NCBI RefSeq assembly: GCF_011050365.1
Contig: NZ_DRFV01000010.1
Span: forward strand, 164,317 to 228,316
Length of the DNA stretch: 64,000 bases
Reading direction: 5' to 3'
Source: Pseudohongiella sp.
GTDB lineage: Bacteria > Pseudomonadota > Gammaproteobacteria > Pseudomonadales > Pseudohongiellaceae
Made by a program: the position numbers and the translations under genes. Numbering within the stretch: the first letter of the stretch is position 1; the number at the start of each line of letters is the position of its first letter. This document shows, one piece after another, positions 39,307 through 47,124 of the stretch. The notes beneath the pieces were generated by a model. It saw only the letters and a list, made by a program, of their open reading frames with translations. It did not search any database and was not told the DNA's origin.

Positions 39307-40854
39307 ATGCCACTAACACACCTGAACGGCATGCGACGACCAGGCCGCCAGTTCTTGCACGTCTTTTGTCTTGCCGCTGGCATGTTGTTGCCGGCGGCAG
39401 CCACAGCGTCGGTGGACTCACCGTTCACTGACGACCGGTCGCCGGCGGAACCCGGTTTGACGACATCATCACTCGCGACACAGGTCGAACACCTGAATAT
39501 CCTTCGTGAGCGGGTCGCAATGCTACAGAGTCGGCAAGGGCTGTACCACCCGGGATTACTGAATGCCATGAATGGCCTGAGCGAAGCTCTTATTTCAGTC
39601 GGTGAGCTCAGAGAAGCCAACAACATTGTCGAGCAGCAGATCCAGATTCTGCGCGTGAATGACGGGCTGTATACTGACGGTCAGATCGCACTGGTACATC
39701 GTCAGCTGTCCATCATGGCAGCGCAGCAGAACTGGGTGGGCATGCAGGATCGACTCGTGTATCTGTCATGGCTGCTGGAGCGCTCCAACACCCTGTCAGA
39801 CAGTGAAAAAATAAATAATATCAAAGTAATGCGCGACTGGACGCGCTTGCTGCTGAGTCGTGGACCACGCCAGCAGGAAGCCGCCTACCTGTTTCAGCTC
39901 CGCGATATGGAGGAGTCTGCGCTGGCACTGGCGCGACAAACAACAACAGAGCCAGCGGTCATGCAGGGCCTGATTTACGATCATGCCCTGGCAGAGCTCA
40001 ACATTGCCCTGGGCATAATCGATGGCTCCGACACCAGTCAGCAGCTGATCAATCGCACACAAGGTCTGCAAACCAACAATCTGCGCGCCCCCCAACGCAT
40101 GACCAGCGTCCAGGACATTGAGGCAACTTATGGCGCTCGCACCAGCACCGTCGTGGAGCGCGCCCATCGCACGGCCATGATGCGGCACTTCGTATTGATC
40201 AAGGAGCTGGAATCCACCTTGCTGCCGCCGACAGACCAGGAAGCTGGCGATCTGACCAGTACCGACCCGGAAGCTGCGGCCATGCTTCAGCTGTATCTGG
40301 GTGATTCAGTCCTGTTACGTCAGCAATACGAATTGCGCATCGGCGCTATGGCAGGACCCGACCGCGGGCAAAGCAGCACGGGGTCGGCACACAGCTATTA
40401 TCAGAGTGCCTGGGAACTATTTCTGCAGGCAGGGTATTCGTCGGAGCAATTAAACGCGCGGTTTTCCTGCCCCGCGCTGTTGCCGCTGCCGACATTCTCC
40501 AGTCGACTCGAAGACAGTAGCAATGATTGTGAGATTGTGGCCGGAAACCGCGTAGAGCTGCCAGCAACAGCGCTGGTTCAGGATGGCATACCGGGCCTGC
40601 GCTATCAGGCGATGCCGGGGAACTCATTGATGAGTCAGGCAGCCGGCATCAGTGCCACCATCAACTTCAACATCGGGGTCAATGGCCAGGCTGCGCGCAC
40701 ACGGGTGATGTCGGCTGAACCTGACAGTACTTCTGCCCGGATACGCGGCCGGGATGGCTTGCACGACCTTCAGTTCCGCCCGGCCCTGCGCGATGGCAAA
40801 GCCGTCAGTACGGAAAATGCATCCATGACCGTGTTCTGCCTGGAGCCGGGTTAA
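39307..40854 (+). CDS. Exported helical-repeat protein with C-terminal TonB_C-like domain
   Basis: A 515-residue protein with strong GGGAGGG before ATG 39307 and a signal peptide (QFLHVFCLAAGMLLPAAATA). The central 380 residues are helical and TPR-like (LLNAMNGLSEALISVGELRE, and VMQGLIYDHALAELNIALGI). The last 75 residues read as a TonB C-terminal fold (ATINFNIGVNGQAARTRVMS, then DLQFRPALRDGKAVS). It has no Pro-rich spacer or membrane anchor, so it is not a classic TonB. No function is established. It ends with a 4-nt overlap with the convergent CoA-transferase gene. Confidence 0.75.
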   Translation: MPLTHLNGMRRPGRQFLHVFCLAAGMLLPAAATASVDSPFTDDRSPAEPGLTTSSLATQVEHLNILRERVAMLQSRQGLYHPGLLNAMNGLSEALISVGELREANNIVEQQIQILRVNDGLYTDGQIALVHRQLSIMAAQQNWVGMQDRLVYLSWLLERSNTLSDSEKINNIKVMRDWTRLLLSRGPRQQEAAYLFQLRDMEESALALARQTTTEPAVMQGLIYDHALAELNIALGIIDGSDTSQQLINRTQGLQTNNLRAPQRMTSVQDIEATYGARTSTVVERAHRTAMMRHFVLIKELESTLLPPTDQEAGDLTSTDPEAAAMLQLYLGDSVLLRQQYELRIGAMAGPDRGQSSTGSAHSYYQSAWELFLQAGYSSEQLNARFSCPALLPLPTFSSRLEDSSNDCEIVAGNRVELPATALVQDGIPGLRYQAMPGNSLMSQAAGISATINFNIGVNGQAARTRVMSAEPDSTSARIRGRDGLHDLQFRPALRDGKAVSTENASMTVFCLEPG

Positions 40855-42050
40855 CTGCGTTTGTCAGGAACAACCCCTCTGGCCACCAGATCGTCAAATG
40901 CATCGCCGCGAATCCCCATTTCCGCGAGAATTTCGCGGTTATGTTCGGCAAATTTGGGCGGCAATCGTTCCAGGCGCCCGGGTGTTCGCGAGAACTTGAT
41001 GGGAATGCCGGTCATTTTGTACCAGTCCTGTGCCAGGTTCATCTCACGATGGATGGTATGCGGATGCTCAACAACCTGTGCCGTGTTATAGATCGGTCCT
41101 GCCGGCAATCCGGCGGAAAGTAACCGCTGGCACAAATCACTACCGTCGATTTTCATCAATCGTGACTCGATCTCTGCCTTCAGGCTTTCGCGGTTTTTGA
41201 CGCGATCGGCGTTAGTGACAAAACGCGCGTCAGCCGCAAGCTCCGACGCGTCGATCTCATCACACAATTTGCCAAACGCACGATTGTTGCCCGCGCCAAT
41301 GAAAATATCCACGGTCCGCGTTCTGAAGGTTTCATAAGGACTGATATTGGGATGAGCGTTGCCAGTGGCAACCGGCACCTGCCCGGACATATTGTAGTTC
41401 ACTACATGCGGATGCATCAGCGACACGGCACAATCATACAGCGTCATGTCAATGTACTGACCCTGGCCGGAACGCTGACGCTCATGCACTGCCATCAATA
41501 CGGCAATGGCAGAGTACAACCCGGTGCCCATATCCACCATCGCTACCCCCAGGCGGGTAGGATTGCCTCCGGGCTCGCCATTAACACTGAACCAGCCAGC
41601 CATGGCTTGCACGATGGCATCATACCCGGGAAAACCGCCCAGCGGACCATCGGCACCGAAACCACTGATACGGCAATGGATCAACCGGGGGAACTGCTTG
41701 TGCAGCACATCGAAACCGAGGCCCCACTTCTCCATGGTGCCCGGCTTGTAGTTCTCCAACAGGATGTCGGCATCTTCCAGCAGCCGCAGGAGCAGATCCC
41801 TGCCTTCCTGCTGGCGCAGGTCGAGCGCCATCGCCCTTTTATTTCGATTGACGCCAATAAAGTACGCCGCATCGCCTTCGTGAAAGGGAGGCCCCCAATC
41901 GCGCACTTCATCGCCCTGCGGCGGTTCGATTTTCACAATCTCGGCACCATGGTCACCCAGTACCTGGGTGCAATAAGGTCCGCCCAGCACGCGCGTAAGA
42001 TCGATAACACGCAGGCCATCAAGAGCCCTTTTAATAGTTTCTTCAGCCAT
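40851..42050 (-). CDS. Family III CoA-transferase (CaiB/BaiF)
   Basis: A 399-residue protein: LDGLRVIDLTRVLGGPYCTQ, NRNKRAMALDLRQQEGRDLL, the catalytic Asp in VAMVDMGTGLYSAIAVLMAV, and LPAGPIYNTAQVVEHPHTIH. AGGATCCGGATC precedes the ATG. It follows ubiC by 18 bp on the minus strand and may share its transcript, though no metabolic link is evident. Confidence 0.92.
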   Translation of the reverse strand: MAEETIKRALDGLRVIDLTRVLGGPYCTQVLGDHGAEIVKIEPPQGDEVRDWGPPFHEGDAAYFIGVNRNKRAMALDLRQQEGRDLLLRLLEDADILLENYKPGTMEKWGLGFDVLHKQFPRLIHCRISGFGADGPLGGFPGYDAIVQAMAGWFSVNGEPGGNPTRLGVAMVDMGTGLYSAIAVLMAVHERQRSGQGQYIDMTLYDCAVSLMHPHVVNYNMSGQVPVATGNAHPNISPYETFRTRTVDIFIGAGNNRAFGKLCDEIDASELAADARFVTNADRVKNRESLKAEIESRLMKIDGSDLCQRLLSAGLPAGPIYNTAQVVEHPHTIHREMNLAQDWYKMTGIPIKFSRTPGRLERLPPKFAEHNREILAEMGIRGDAFDDLVARGVVPDKRS

Positions 42051-42068
42051 GATCCGGATCCTGTGTTG

Positions 42069-42614
42069 TTATTTGCGGTGTTGTTGACGCTGAATTTGCG
42101 CAATGAGCTCTGGCAGGAAAAACTCGGCAACCAGCAATGACTTGCCCTGCAGATGGAAAACCGAACGACGCCCCCAGTGATCGGACAAACGCACCAGCTC
42201 CGGTTCGTCCCGATGCAGTTGCGGATGGCGGAACAGAAAGCCGCCCAGCGGACGGTCACGCAGACGGACCAACTGCCGCAATGAGCCTTGCACGCTGCTG
42301 CATGGGATCAGCGAATGCGCGGCAACCCAGGGCTGGCCGTGTCCGCACAGCAAAACCCGACGCGACCACATGATCTGTGTTGCCTTGCGTTTGCCGAAAA
42401 TAGCAATGCTACGCGAGCTACCGTGTACCCAGCCCTCGTCCAGCACCTCTACCTTGAACGTGCCATCACTCAGCGCCTGTAAGCGATGTGTCAGGGAGCC
42501 GGGGGCCAGCAGGCATTGCTGCCAGACGGGTGGCGGGCGAGGCCAGTGTTGCCCGGCCCGGCGCCATGGCAAATCAGCATCAGCACGGTAGCTGGAATAA
42601 TTTTTGACAGTCAA
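42069..42614 (-). CDS. ubiC: Chorismate lyase
   Basis: Removes pyruvate from chorismate to give 4-hydroxybenzoate, the head group of ubiquinone. The 181-residue protein matches UbiC: LLAPGSLTHRLQALSDGTFK at the start, RRVLLCGHGQPWVAAHSLIP with a conserved Arg, RPLGGFLFRH, and HWGRRSVFHLQGKSLLVAEF at the end. A TTG start at 42614 is needed. ubiA, often next to ubiC, is absent here. IspB at 17072-18037 supplies the isoprenoid partner. Confidence 0.87.
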   Translation of the reverse strand: MTVKNYSSYRADADLPWRRAGQHWPRPPPVWQQCLLAPGSLTHRLQALSDGTFKVEVLDEGWVHGSSRSIAIFGKRKATQIMWSRRVLLCGHGQPWVAAHSLIPCSSVQGSLRQLVRLRDRPLGGFLFRHPQLHRDEPELVRLSDHWGRRSVFHLQGKSLLVAEFFLPELIAQIQRQQHRK

Positions 42615-42663
42615 CTCAAGTCCTCTGCCCGGCAGTTAAGCATTAACAGAATGTGCGTGACAA

Positions 42664-42702
42664 TAAAAAACTCCCTGCCGCCCGGAGGGCCACAGGGAGT
42701 TC
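42664..42702 (-). terminator. Rho-independent terminator of the OmpA-family gene
   Basis: On the minus strand AACTCCCTG pairs with CAGGGAGTT around a GC-rich inner hairpin, followed by a T-tract. It begins about 22 nt after the stop codon. Confidence 0.92.
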
Positions 42703-42724
42703 TGTTTACAGAACAAGCGTTACA

Positions 42725-43768
42725 TCAATTACGCAGTTGCGGGCGCTGCACAGTTGACGACAGCACGCTCTCAACACGACGGTTACGTTCGCGACCTGTT
42801 GCCGTTGCGTTGCTGGCAACCGGCTGCGATTCACCGTAACCGGTTGCGGTAATGCGTGCCGGGCTGATGTCAAACCGATCGATCAGTACCTGACGCACCG
42901 CAGCAGCACGACGCTCGGACAGATCCTGATTGTATTGCTCAGCACCAATGCTATCGGTGTGACCACCCAGGGCGGCAACCGTGTCTGGATTGGCTTCCAT
43001 GAAGTCAGACACACGCTGGATCTCATCGAAGTAAGCTGCCGGCACTACTGCACTGTCGAAAGCAAATTCAACCTGCAGCTCAATTCGTGCCACTTCCTCG
43101 ATCATGATCGGGCAGCCGCGCTCGTCCACCGCGTAGTTGCGCGGCGTGTCAGGACAGGCATCCCGATTATCAGGCACACCATCACGGTCACTATCAACGA
43201 CTACCGGCGCTGCCGGCGCTGGCGTTGGCTGGACTACGGGGGCAGTGGATCGCGCCTCACCCAAATGGAACACCAGTCCGGTGTCGATACCGAAATCATA
43301 GGTACCATCATCAAAGCCGTAGAAAGTGCGTGCTGATGCACGCCATTCGACACGATCATTGAAACGGTACGTCAGACCGGCACCCGCATTCACGGTGGTG
43401 TCGTCGTTAGAGTAAAAGTGCGTGTGGCCCAGACCCGCTGCAAAGTATGGCGACAGGACACCGATGGAGTTATCCAGTTTGTAGATCGCGTCCAGACGGA
43501 TGCTGCGCAGACGCTCCATACCCGCCAGCGTATTCATTTTGAGATTGGCGTGATTCAGTTCCAGAGCGAGATTGTCGCTCAGGCCGTAACCCAACCCGAC
43601 AGTGTAGCCAAATTCATCATCTGACTGGCGAGCACTGTCAAAGTCCATCCACTGTACACCGGGCGCAATGTAGAATCGGTCTTCATCTGCGACGGCCGAC
43701 TGCGCTGACATGCCAAGCGCTCCAAGCGCAATGACAAGGCCTAAAACTTTAAATGACTTGTTGTCCAT
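42725..43768 (-). CDS. OmpA/OprF-family outer-membrane protein
   Basis: A 347-residue protein with a signal peptide (VLGLVIALGALGMSAQSAVA). An 8-stranded N-terminal barrel follows (about 25-175, FYIAPGVQWMDFDSARQSDD onward), then a Pro/Ala linker and a thrombospondin-3-like calcium repeat (DSDRDGVPDNRDACPDTP). The C-terminal OmpA peptidoglycan-binding domain includes GGHTDSIGAEQYNQDLSERR and ATGYGESQPVASN. It links outer membrane and cell wall. AAGGAG precedes the ATG. Confidence 0.94.
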   Translation of the reverse strand: MDNKSFKVLGLVIALGALGMSAQSAVADEDRFYIAPGVQWMDFDSARQSDDEFGYTVGLGYGLSDNLALELNHANLKMNTLAGMERLRSIRLDAIYKLDNSIGVLSPYFAAGLGHTHFYSNDDTTVNAGAGLTYRFNDRVEWRASARTFYGFDDGTYDFGIDTGLVFHLGEARSTAPVVQPTPAPAAPVVVDSDRDGVPDNRDACPDTPRNYAVDERGCPIMIEEVARIELQVEFAFDSAVVPAAYFDEIQRVSDFMEANPDTVAALGGHTDSIGAEQYNQDLSERRAAAVRQVLIDRFDISPARITATGYGESQPVASNATATGRERNRRVESVLSSTVQRPQLRN

Positions 43769-43962
43769 GGTCTCTCCTTAACTTCTTGTTTACTGCAGCT
43801 AGAGTAACCTGCACTGGTGGATGGTGTTTCAATCTTGTGGGTTTTGCAGGGCGCAGTATACATCAGTCGCCCCCCCCTTTAACACAAGACTCTCTATCAA
43901 CTCCCGTTGGTTACGCACAAATCGGCGCTTTGGCTCAATGCTGGCAGTCTTTTGCTGCTAAT

Positions 43963-43980
43963 ATGTCATGAAAATGTAAC
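43963..43980 (+). promoter_or_regulatory. Candidate Pho box upstream of phoB
   Basis: ATGTCAT-GAAA-ATGTAAC fits the 7-4-7 tandem layout of a PhoB site (consensus CTGTCAT-N4-CTGTCAC). It ends 49 bp before the phoB start, consistent with autoregulation. Confidence 0.65.
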
Positions 43981-44029
43981 ATTTCATTGATTTAATACGC
44001 TACAGCACTCATCGCCAAGGTAGCAAGGT

Positions 44030-44743
44030 ATGACGAACGAACAGACCATCCTGATTGTCGACGACGAAGCCGCGATACGCGACATGATCGGGATTGCACT
44101 GGACACTGCCGGGTTCTCCAGTATGACCGCTGAAACCGCGCTGGAAGCGCATGTCAATATCGTTGATCGTCGCCCCGACCTGGTGCTGCTGGACTGGATG
44201 CTGCCCGGGGGCAGCGGCATCGAACTGGCCCGTCGACTGAAGCGCGAAGAGCTCACCGCCGATATACCGATCATCATGCTGACCGCAAAAACCAGCGAGG
44301 ACAACAAAGTCCAGGGCCTGGATGTTGGCGTCGACGATTATGTAACCAAACCATTCTCACCCCGGGAACTTGTGGCACGAATCAAGGCGGTACTGCGGCG
44401 CAGCACCGGAAACCTGAGAGACAAGCCCATTCGTGTATTTGACCTGGAGCTGGATCCGGCCAGCCATCGCGTCACCCTGGATGATCACGCGGTAGACATG
44501 GGGCCGACCGAATACAGATTACTGAATTTTTTCATGACCCATCCCGAAAAAGTATTCTCCAGGGACCACATTCAGGATCAGGTCTGGGGCGCCAATGTTT
44601 ATCTTGAGGAGCGCACCGTGGATGTCCATATCGGACGCCTGCGTAAAGCACTGACCTCTGCGTCCGGCCCTGGTATCAACTACGCTGGCCTCATCCAGAC
44701 TGTGCGCGGCGCGGGCTACCGGTTTTCTACCCGGCCCGACTGA
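44030..44743 (+). CDS. phoB: Phosphate regulon response regulator PhoB
   Basis: A 237-residue OmpR-class regulator that activates phosphate-starvation genes. The receiver domain has acidic pocket VDDEA, phosphoacceptor Asp in LVLLDWMLPGGSG and Lys in DDYVTKPFSPREL. The winged helix (about 135-237) contains RLLNFFMTHPEKVFSRDHI, YLEERTVDVHIGRLRKAL and GAGYRFS. It precedes phoR by 73 bp on the same strand and has a Pho box in front. Confidence 0.95.
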   Translation: MTNEQTILIVDDEAAIRDMIGIALDTAGFSSMTAETALEAHVNIVDRRPDLVLLDWMLPGGSGIELARRLKREELTADIPIIMLTAKTSEDNKVQGLDVGVDDYVTKPFSPRELVARIKAVLRRSTGNLRDKPIRVFDLELDPASHRVTLDDHAVDMGPTEYRLLNFFMTHPEKVFSRDHIQDQVWGANVYLEERTVDVHIGRLRKALTSASGPGINYAGLIQTVRGAGYRFSTRPD

Positions 44744-44816
44744 GACGAGCGCACTGGTCTGGTGTGCCCGTTTTCGCTATAGTCGCGCCAGACCCAACTA
44801 TTGAAAGGCTTGACCT

Positions 44817-46151
44817 TTGTTATCCGACTGGCATTCCGCACTGAAACGACTGACGCTAATCTTTCTGGCACTGCTGCTGGCGGGCTGGCTGGTTGGCGCT
44901 CCTGCCCTGGTTGTCCTGGCCGGCACCATCGTTTATCTGATTTATCACCTGCGCCAGCTTCGGCGCCTGTACAACTGGCTGCGCGACAACCAGAACTCCG
45001 AGCCAAGCCCGCCTCCGGAAGGCAGAGGTATCTGGGGTTTCATTTTTGACGGCATCTACCTGTTGCAGCGGCGCGAGCGCGATGCCCTGACACATCTGCG
45101 CAGCATCATTGACAAGGCACAGGAATCGACCGGTGCACTGGAAATGGCCGTGGTCATGATCAGCAGCAAGAACGGCCTGGAGTGGTGGAATCCGGCGGCC
45201 TCGCGCCTGCTGGGATTTCAAAGCCCCAAAGATCGCAATCAGCCGGTTACCAATCTGGTGCGCGAGCCTCAATTCATCACCTACTATAATACGGGGCATT
45301 TCAACAGCCCGCTCAAGCTCAGCTCGCCGGTCAACCCGACCCTGATGCTGGAGTTTCAGATCACCAGCTTCGGCGAAGGTGAGCGGCTGATGCTGGTGCG
45401 CGACATATCTCAACTGCACCGGCTGGAGATGATGAGAAAGGACTTTGTCGGTAACGTCTCACACGAGCTACGCACACCGATTACGGTTATCACCGGCTAT
45501 CTGGAAACCATGCTGGACGATCGTCAGAACATTCCCCCGCGCTGGGGTCGTCCGCTGGAGCAGATGTATCAGCAATCGCAACGCATGGAACATATCATTC
45601 GCGACCTGTTGACCCTGTCACAACTGGAAACGCGCTCCGCCTCCAAACAGCTTTCCGCCGTACAACTGCAATCGTTGCTACGTGACATCAAGCAGGACGC
45701 CGAACAAATCTCACAGGCCAAAAAACAGATTTTCAAACTGGACTGCGACCCGGACCTGTACATCCGCGGCAATATCAATGAGCTCTACAGCGCCATTTCC
45801 AACCTGGCCATCAATGCGGCCAAATACACACAGCCCGGTGGCAGTATCGAGCTTTCTGCCGTCAGGAACGCGAATGGATTAAGAATAACAGTTTCCGACA
45901 ATGGCCCTGGTATCGATGCGCATCATATCCCCAGGCTGACGGAGCGCTTCTACCGGGTCGATGAAAGCCGGTCAACCGATACCGGTGGCACCGGACTGGG
46001 GCTGGCGATTGTGAAACACGTGCTTGCCCGACACGGTGGTTTTCTTGACATCAGCAGCAAGGTAGGAAAAGGCAGCCAGTTTAGCTGCCAGTTGCCTGCA
46101 GACCGGGTGCTGACAGCAGAGCAGGCAACTGCACGGGCGAAAACGGACTGA
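44817..46151 (+). CDS. phoR: Phosphate regulon sensor histidine kinase PhoR
   Basis: A 444-residue inner-membrane kinase that phosphorylates PhoB when phosphate is low. Start is TTG 44817 after GAAAGG, yielding MLSDWHSALKRLTLI as in other PhoR. Two close membrane helices (about 8-42) lead to a PAS domain (MAVVMISSKNGLEWWNPAAS), the H-box FVGNVSHELRTPITVITGYL, N-box NLAINAAKYT, and G-boxes DNGPGID and GGTGLGLAIVKH. There is no large periplasmic domain, as usual for PhoR. Confidence 0.95.
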   Translation: MLSDWHSALKRLTLIFLALLLAGWLVGAPALVVLAGTIVYLIYHLRQLRRLYNWLRDNQNSEPSPPPEGRGIWGFIFDGIYLLQRRERDALTHLRSIIDKAQESTGALEMAVVMISSKNGLEWWNPAASRLLGFQSPKDRNQPVTNLVREPQFITYYNTGHFNSPLKLSSPVNPTLMLEFQITSFGEGERLMLVRDISQLHRLEMMRKDFVGNVSHELRTPITVITGYLETMLDDRQNIPPRWGRPLEQMYQQSQRMEHIIRDLLTLSQLETRSASKQLSAVQLQSLLRDIKQDAEQISQAKKQIFKLDCDPDLYIRGNINELYSAISNLAINAAKYTQPGGSIELSAVRNANGLRITVSDNGPGIDAHHIPRLTERFYRVDESRSTDTGGTGLGLAIVKHVLARHGGFLDISSKVGKGSQFSCQLPADRVLTAEQATARAKTD

Positions 46152-46187
46152 CGTCAGCAGACAAGAACTGCCTGCCTGAGCGCAGCC

Positions 46188-46913
46188 CTAGAGCTCAGAC
46201 TTTACCTGCTCTTCCATACCGGACAGACCAACGTGCCGCACATCCGCGCCCATCACCATGTACACCACATGTTCGGCGATGTTCTTCGCATGATCGCCGA
46301 CACGCTCCAGCGAACGCAGCGCCCAGATCACATTCAGCACACGGGTAATACTACGCGGGTCTTCGATCATGAAGGTGATCATTTCACGCATCGCGGTGCC
46401 GTACTCAAGATCGACACTGACGTCCTCTCTGGCAACAGCCAGCGCTGCCTCCGCGTCATAGCGGGCAAATGCATCCAGCGCCATGTTGACCATGTGGCGC
46501 ACGCGCTCACCGATGTGCCGGATTTCCACATAACCTTTTGATGAATCACCCTGATCGGCCAGCTCGATTGCCAGGCGGGCTATTTTGGCGGCTTCGTCGC
46601 CGATACGCTCAAGATCATTGGTCGCTTTGATAATACCCAGCACCAGGCGCAGATCACTCGCCGCCGGCTGGCGACGCGCAAGAATGCGATTGCAGGCCTC
46701 ATCGATATTGATTTCCATATCATTGACGGCATCATCATTGGCACGAACAGTCCGTCCCAGTTCACTGTCAGCCGATATCAGGGCGGACAATGCATCACCG
46801 AGTTGATGTTCGACCAAACCACCCATTTCCAGCATACTGCTTTTTATCTCTTCCAGCTCCTGGTTGAACTGTTGCGAAATATGGTGGCCGTGAACACCTG
46901 CATCTGTTTTCAT
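46188..46913 (-). CDS. phoU: Phosphate signalling/transport regulator PhoU
   Basis: A 241-residue helical protein that damps PhoR signalling and phosphate uptake. Two PhoU repeats are visible, each with the metal-binding E/D-x-x-x-D pattern: NDLERIGDEAAKIARLAIEL and RSLERVGDHAKNIAEHVVYM. AAGGA is close before the ATG. It is convergent with phoR and separated from any pst operon. A Pho box lies 67 bp upstream. Confidence 0.95.
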   Translation of the reverse strand: MKTDAGVHGHHISQQFNQELEEIKSSMLEMGGLVEHQLGDALSALISADSELGRTVRANDDAVNDMEINIDEACNRILARRQPAASDLRLVLGIIKATNDLERIGDEAAKIARLAIELADQGDSSKGYVEIRHIGERVRHMVNMALDAFARYDAEAALAVAREDVSVDLEYGTAMREMITFMIEDPRSITRVLNVIWALRSLERVGDHAKNIAEHVVYMVMGADVRHVGLSGMEEQVKSEL

Positions 46914-46980
46914 ATCAAAAGGTTCCTTGCGGGCTGGTTGCGGAGCTTACTCTCCGGCACCTGTACAATACAGATTTTAT

Positions 46981-46998
46981 ATGACAAAAGTGTGACAA
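46981..46998 (-). promoter_or_regulatory. Candidate Pho box upstream of phoU
   Basis: On the minus strand TTGTCAC-ACTT-TTGTCAT gives two 7-bp half-sites with a 4-bp gap, close to the PhoB consensus. It lies in the 211-bp divergent region and could serve phoU or ppk. A single half-site CTGTCAC at 47050-47056 faces ppk. Confidence 0.65.
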
Positions 46999-47124
46999 TC
47001 CATAGCGGTGCTGCGGGCCTGACCACAGTCCAAAACTGGCTTCAAGAAACTGTCACATTGAAAGCCATGTAATCATCCCCGAGCTGATATAGAATACCGG
47101 ATCGCGCTAGTCAAGGTAAGAGCA

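Noticed and set aside
43769..44029. Search for an sRNA or riboswitch ahead of phoB
   Set aside because: Only the Pho box is convincing; no stable conserved RNA fold could be seen.
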